Shown: positions 61,725-64,000 of the stretch, in pieces
Position numbering within the stretch: position 1 is the first letter of the stretch
Layout of the letters: each line of letters opens with the position of its first letter
Source of the DNA: Dyella choica
GTDB lineage: Bacteria > Pseudomonadota > Gammaproteobacteria > Xanthomonadales > Rhodanobacteraceae
Direction of reading: 5' to 3'
Assembly (NCBI RefSeq): GCF_003977665.1
Contig: NZ_RYYV01000016.1
Span: 1 to 64,000, forward strand
Length of the DNA: 64,000 nt
Translations under genes and position numbers: made by a program
The notes under the pieces: generated by a model
The model's database searches: none
What the model was told of the DNA's origin: nothing
Seen by the model: the letters and a program-made list of their open reading frames with translations, nothing else

Positions 61725-61851
61725 CTCCCTCCCCTACGTGCAGTAGGGGAGGGCTGGGGTGGGGTGAAGTCCACCATCTCGCGATGAATGCATGCAACAC
61801 GGCAAGCTCGCGCAACCCCACCCCAGCCTCCCCTGCAAGCAGGGGAGGGAG
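61725..61851 (+). repeat. Family B palindromic repeat, copy B7, inside the his operon
   Basis: CTCCCTCCCCTACGTG to GGGGAGGGAG, 127 bases. It fills the 193-base gap between hisH and hisA. Its transcript would fold into a strong nested stem-loop within the polycistronic message. Confidence 0.9.
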
Positions 61852-61877
61852 TCAGGCATTCAATTTTGCGGATCGAT

Positions 61878-62606
61878 ATGAGTTTTGAAGTTATCCCAGC
61901 CATCGACCTGCGCGGCGGACAAGTTGTCCGCCTGCGGCAAGGCGATTACGCGCAAGAAACCCAATACGCCTCTGCGCCAAGCGAATTGGCGGCGAAGTAC
62001 GCCCATGCCGGAGCCCGTTGGCTGCATGTCGTGGATCTCGATGGCGCGCGCGACGGTGATTTGGCCAATATCACGGTCATCCGAGCGCTGACCAAGGCGG
62101 GGATGCAGGTTCAGGCCGGTGGCGGCGTACGTGCAGAGGAGGATGTGCACAGGCTTTTCGATGCGGGCGTGAGTCGCGTAGTGGTGGGCAGCATCGCCAT
62201 TCGCGAGCCGGAGCGTGTAGCCGAATGGCTGAACAAGCATGGAGCGGAACGCTTCACCATCGCGCTGGATACACGCCGTCGCGACGATACGTGGACTTTG
62301 CCTAGTGCAGGTTGGACTGCGGACGAAACGCGCACGCTGGACGAGCTGGCGCCCTGGTATGCAGCGCACGGCGCACGTCACCTGCTGTGCACGGACATCG
62401 AGCGTGACGGCATGCTGGCGGGCTTCAACCTGGAACTTTACCGCCATCTGGCCCAAACCGTGGCGCAACTGGCCGTGCAGGCTTCCGGTGGCGTACGCTC
62501 ATTGGACGACATTCGCGCGGCACGCGAGGCGGGTGCGCGTGGGGTGATTCTTGGGCGCGCCCTGCTGGAAGGGCGCTTTACGCTGGAGGATGCCTTGGCA
62601 TGCTGA
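61878..62606 (+). CDS. hisA: ProFAR isomerase (1-(5-phosphoribosyl)-5-[(5-phosphoribosylamino)methylideneamino]imidazole-4-carboxamide isomerase)
   Basis: 242 residues from ATG 61878; the longer frame (ATG 61788) lies in repeat B7. TIM barrel with the catalytic Asp in [17 protein letters not shown] near 8 and the second in [14 protein letters not shown] near 170. Phosphate-binding VQAGGGVR and [12 protein letters not shown]. No strong ribosome-binding site is visible, which is unusual and may make translation depend on the upstream RNA structure. It overlaps hisF by 7 bases. Confidence 0.95.
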   Translation: MSFEVIPAIDLRGGQVVRLRQGDYAQETQYASAPSELAAKYAHAGARWLHVVDLDGARDGDLANITVIRALTKAGMQVQAGGGVRAEEDVHRLFDAGVSRVVVGSIAIREPERVAEWLNKHGAERFTIALDTRRRDDTWTLPSAGWTADETRTLDELAPWYAAHGARHLLCTDIERDGMLAGFNLELYRHLAQTVAQLAVQASGGVRSLDDIRAAREAGARGVILGRALLEGRFTLEDALAC

Positions 62607-63391
62607 GTCGACGCATCATTCCCTGCCTGGACGTGCGCGACGGCAAGGTCGTGAAGGGCGTGCGTTTTCGCGATCACGTAGTGATGGGCGAAATTGTCGA
62701 CCTGGCCCTGCGTTATCGCGACGAAGGCGCGGACGAGCTGGTGTTCTACGACATCACCGCGAGCCCGCAAGGGCGCAGCGTGGATCGCGGCTGGGTGGAG
62801 CGCGTGGCGCGCGAGATCGATATTCCATTTTGTGTGGCCGGTGGCATCCGCTCGGTGACGGACGCGCGCGAAGTGCTGCACGCGGGTGCAGACAAGGTGT
62901 CGATCAATTCGCCGGCCTTGGAGCGCCCCGACTTGATCGATGAACTTGCTGCCGCGTTCGGGGTGCAATGCGTGGTGGTGGGGGTCGATTCCATGCGCGA
63001 CGCGGACGGCGAGTGGCGTGTGCGCCAATACACCGGCGATCCGACCAAGACGCGTTCTCTGGCGAGGCGCACGCTGGACTGGATGGTGGAGGCGCAGCGC
63101 CGCGGTGCCGGCGAGATCGTACTCAACTGCATGGACACGGACGGCGTGCGCCAAGGCTACGATCTGCTGCAGCTGGCGGCGGCGCGCAAGCTATGCGCGG
63201 TCCCCTTGATTGCCTCAGGCGGGGCAGGCACCCCGGCGCATTTTCGCGATGTGTTCACGCAGGCTCGTGTTGATGGCGCCTTGGCGGCCAGTGTTTTTCA
63301 CAGTGGCGCCCTCTCGGTTCCCGATCTGAAGCGTTACCTGCAGCAGGCAGGCATTGTGATTCGCCTGCAGGAGACAGTCGGCCATGAGTGA
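62600..63391 (+). CDS. hisF: Imidazole glycerol phosphate synthase, cyclase subunit
   Basis: 263 residues. TIM barrel: [22 protein letters not shown] (catalytic Asp), [45 protein letters not shown] (second Asp) and [11 protein letters not shown]. It closes the imidazole ring using ammonia from HisH, giving IGP and AICAR. The gene starts inside the end of hisA and ends 8 bases into hisI. Confidence 0.97.
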   Translation: MLSRRIIPCLDVRDGKVVKGVRFRDHVVMGEIVDLALRYRDEGADELVFYDITASPQGRSVDRGWVERVAREIDIPFCVAGGIRSVTDAREVLHAGADKVSINSPALERPDLIDELAAAFGVQCVVVGVDSMRDADGEWRVRQYTGDPTKTRSLARRTLDWMVEAQRRGAGEIVLNCMDTDGVRQGYDLLQLAAARKLCAVPLIASGGAGTPAHFRDVFTQARVDGALAASVFHSGALSVPDLKRYLQQAGIVIRLQETVGHE

Positions 63392-64000
63392 AACAGCCAG
63401 CTATTTCGATCCGCTCGATCTCAACCAGATCGACTGGAAGAAAACGGAAGGTCTTGTGCCTGCCATAGTGCAGCATTGGCTCACGGGCGAAGTGCTGATG
63501 TTGGGCTACATGGACCACCAGGCGCTAACGCTGACGCAGACCAGCAGCATGGTGACTTTCTATAGTCGCAGCAAACAGCGCCTGTGGACCAAGGGCGAAA
63601 GCTCCGGCAACGTGCTGCACTTGAAGTCGATTCGCGTCGATTGCGACGGCGATACCTTGCTGGTGCTTGCCGATCCGCACGGGCCGACTTGCCATCTTGG
63701 CACCCGCAGCTGCTTCGGCAACGAAGTGCGCCCGCCGCTGGGCTTTCTGGCCCAGCTGGATGCGCTGGTGGAAAGCCGCAAAAGCGAACTGCCCGAAGGC
63801 AGCTACACCACCAAGCTGTTCCATGGCGGAACGCGGCGGATAGCTCAGAAGGTCGGCGAAGAGGGCGTGGAGACCGCGCTTGCTGCCGTGGCGCAGGGCG
63901 ATGACGAGCTGCTGGGCGAAGCGGCGGACCTGGTGTTCCATCTCACCGTCTTGTTGCGCGCGCGGGGATTCGGGCTGGCTGATGTGGCGCAGGTGCTGGT
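63384..64000 (+). CDS. hisI: Bifunctional phosphoribosyl-AMP cyclohydrolase / phosphoribosyl-ATP pyrophosphatase (partial)
   Basis: About 205 residues are inside the window and the stop codon lies beyond it. HisI half: [45 protein letters not shown] and [12 protein letters not shown] with Zn-binding Cys. HisE half, from about 135: [19 protein letters not shown] and [13 protein letters not shown] with the acidic magnesium site. It does steps 2 and 3. It overlaps hisF by 8 bases and is the last gene seen in the operon. Confidence 0.95.
   Translation, partial: MSETASYFDPLDLNQIDWKKTEGLVPAIVQHWLTGEVLMLGYMDHQALTLTQTSSMVTFYSRSKQRLWTKGESSGNVLHLKSIRVDCDGDTLLVLADPHGPTCHLGTRSCFGNEVRPPLGFLAQLDALVESRKSELPEGSYTTKLFHGGTRRIAQKVGEEGVETALAAVAQGDDELLGEAADLVFHLTVLLRARGFGLADVAQVL

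Noticed and set aside
4962-61851. CRISPR-like array from the regularly recurring repeats
   Set aside because: Copies are kilobases apart, sit between genes, and are palindromic elements with no spacer series or cas genes.

Overview
The window looks like a chromosomal segment of a high-GC gammaproteobacterium of the order Xanthomonadales, most likely family Rhodanobacteraceae (Dyella/Frateuria/Luteibacter-like). This rests on the folC-dedD-cvpA-purF order, a YerC/TrpR-type gene heading a compact hisGDCBHAFI(E) operon with fused hisB and hisIE, and GTAG-type REP elements. The genus is an inference. No phage, CRISPR array or plasmid function was seen; the only recognisable mobile DNA is the tip of an IS3-family element at base 1.

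Layout. 1-6.5 kb: IS3 edge, secreted and outer-membrane proteins, a glutathione S-transferase divergent from a TetR regulator, two GNAT acetyltransferases and two lower-GC orphan genes. 6.5-19 kb: small regulator/enzyme modules (yceI-azoR with a LysR gene; a MmyB-type XRE regulator with an AhpD-like protein; a two-domain aspartic protease with TPR repeats; SDR/LysR; isochorismatase-like hydrolase/LysR; FAD/NAD(P) protein; VOC and cupin proteins). 19-27.3 kb: a histidine kinase/response regulator pair divergent from a complete RND efflux operon (pump, adaptor, NodT-type outer-membrane factor). 27.4-39.3 kb: SDR/TetR pair, lipoprotein, ECF sigma factor coupled to an SDR gene, SGNH hydrolase, DUF1161 protein, cytochrome c-sugar dehydrogenase fusion, NfeD/slipin operon and an unannotated 52-residue membrane peptide. 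39.3-45 kb: folC-dedD-cvpA-purF and a ferritin-like DUF455 protein. 45-52 kb: outer-membrane protein, MocR regulator, lipoprotein, AraC regulator with a SnoaL-like protein, a DUF4160/DUF2442 pair beside a decayed duplicate, and tRNA-Pro(CGG). 52-64 kb: hisS, a large histidine ammonia-lyase-like protein, a DUF998 membrane protein and the histidine biosynthesis operon, which runs off the end.

Cross-cutting structure. Two repeat families punctuate the gaps between genes. Family A (about 70 bp, ten full or nearly full copies and a half copy) consists of two facing hairpins, each opening with the tetranucleotide GTAG, and matches the known GTAG/REP class. Family B (about 124 bp, seven copies) is a GC-rich nested palindrome; one copy splits the his operon between hisH and hisA. 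Several regulator genes carry readable operator candidates, the best being a TrpR-like palindrome between the his promoter and the first start codon, tandem direct repeats ahead of the RND operon, and a duplicated 22-bp site between the GST and TetR genes.

Limits. Everything was read by eye. Product names are from motif recognition, and start sites were chosen from ribosome-binding sites and family norms.
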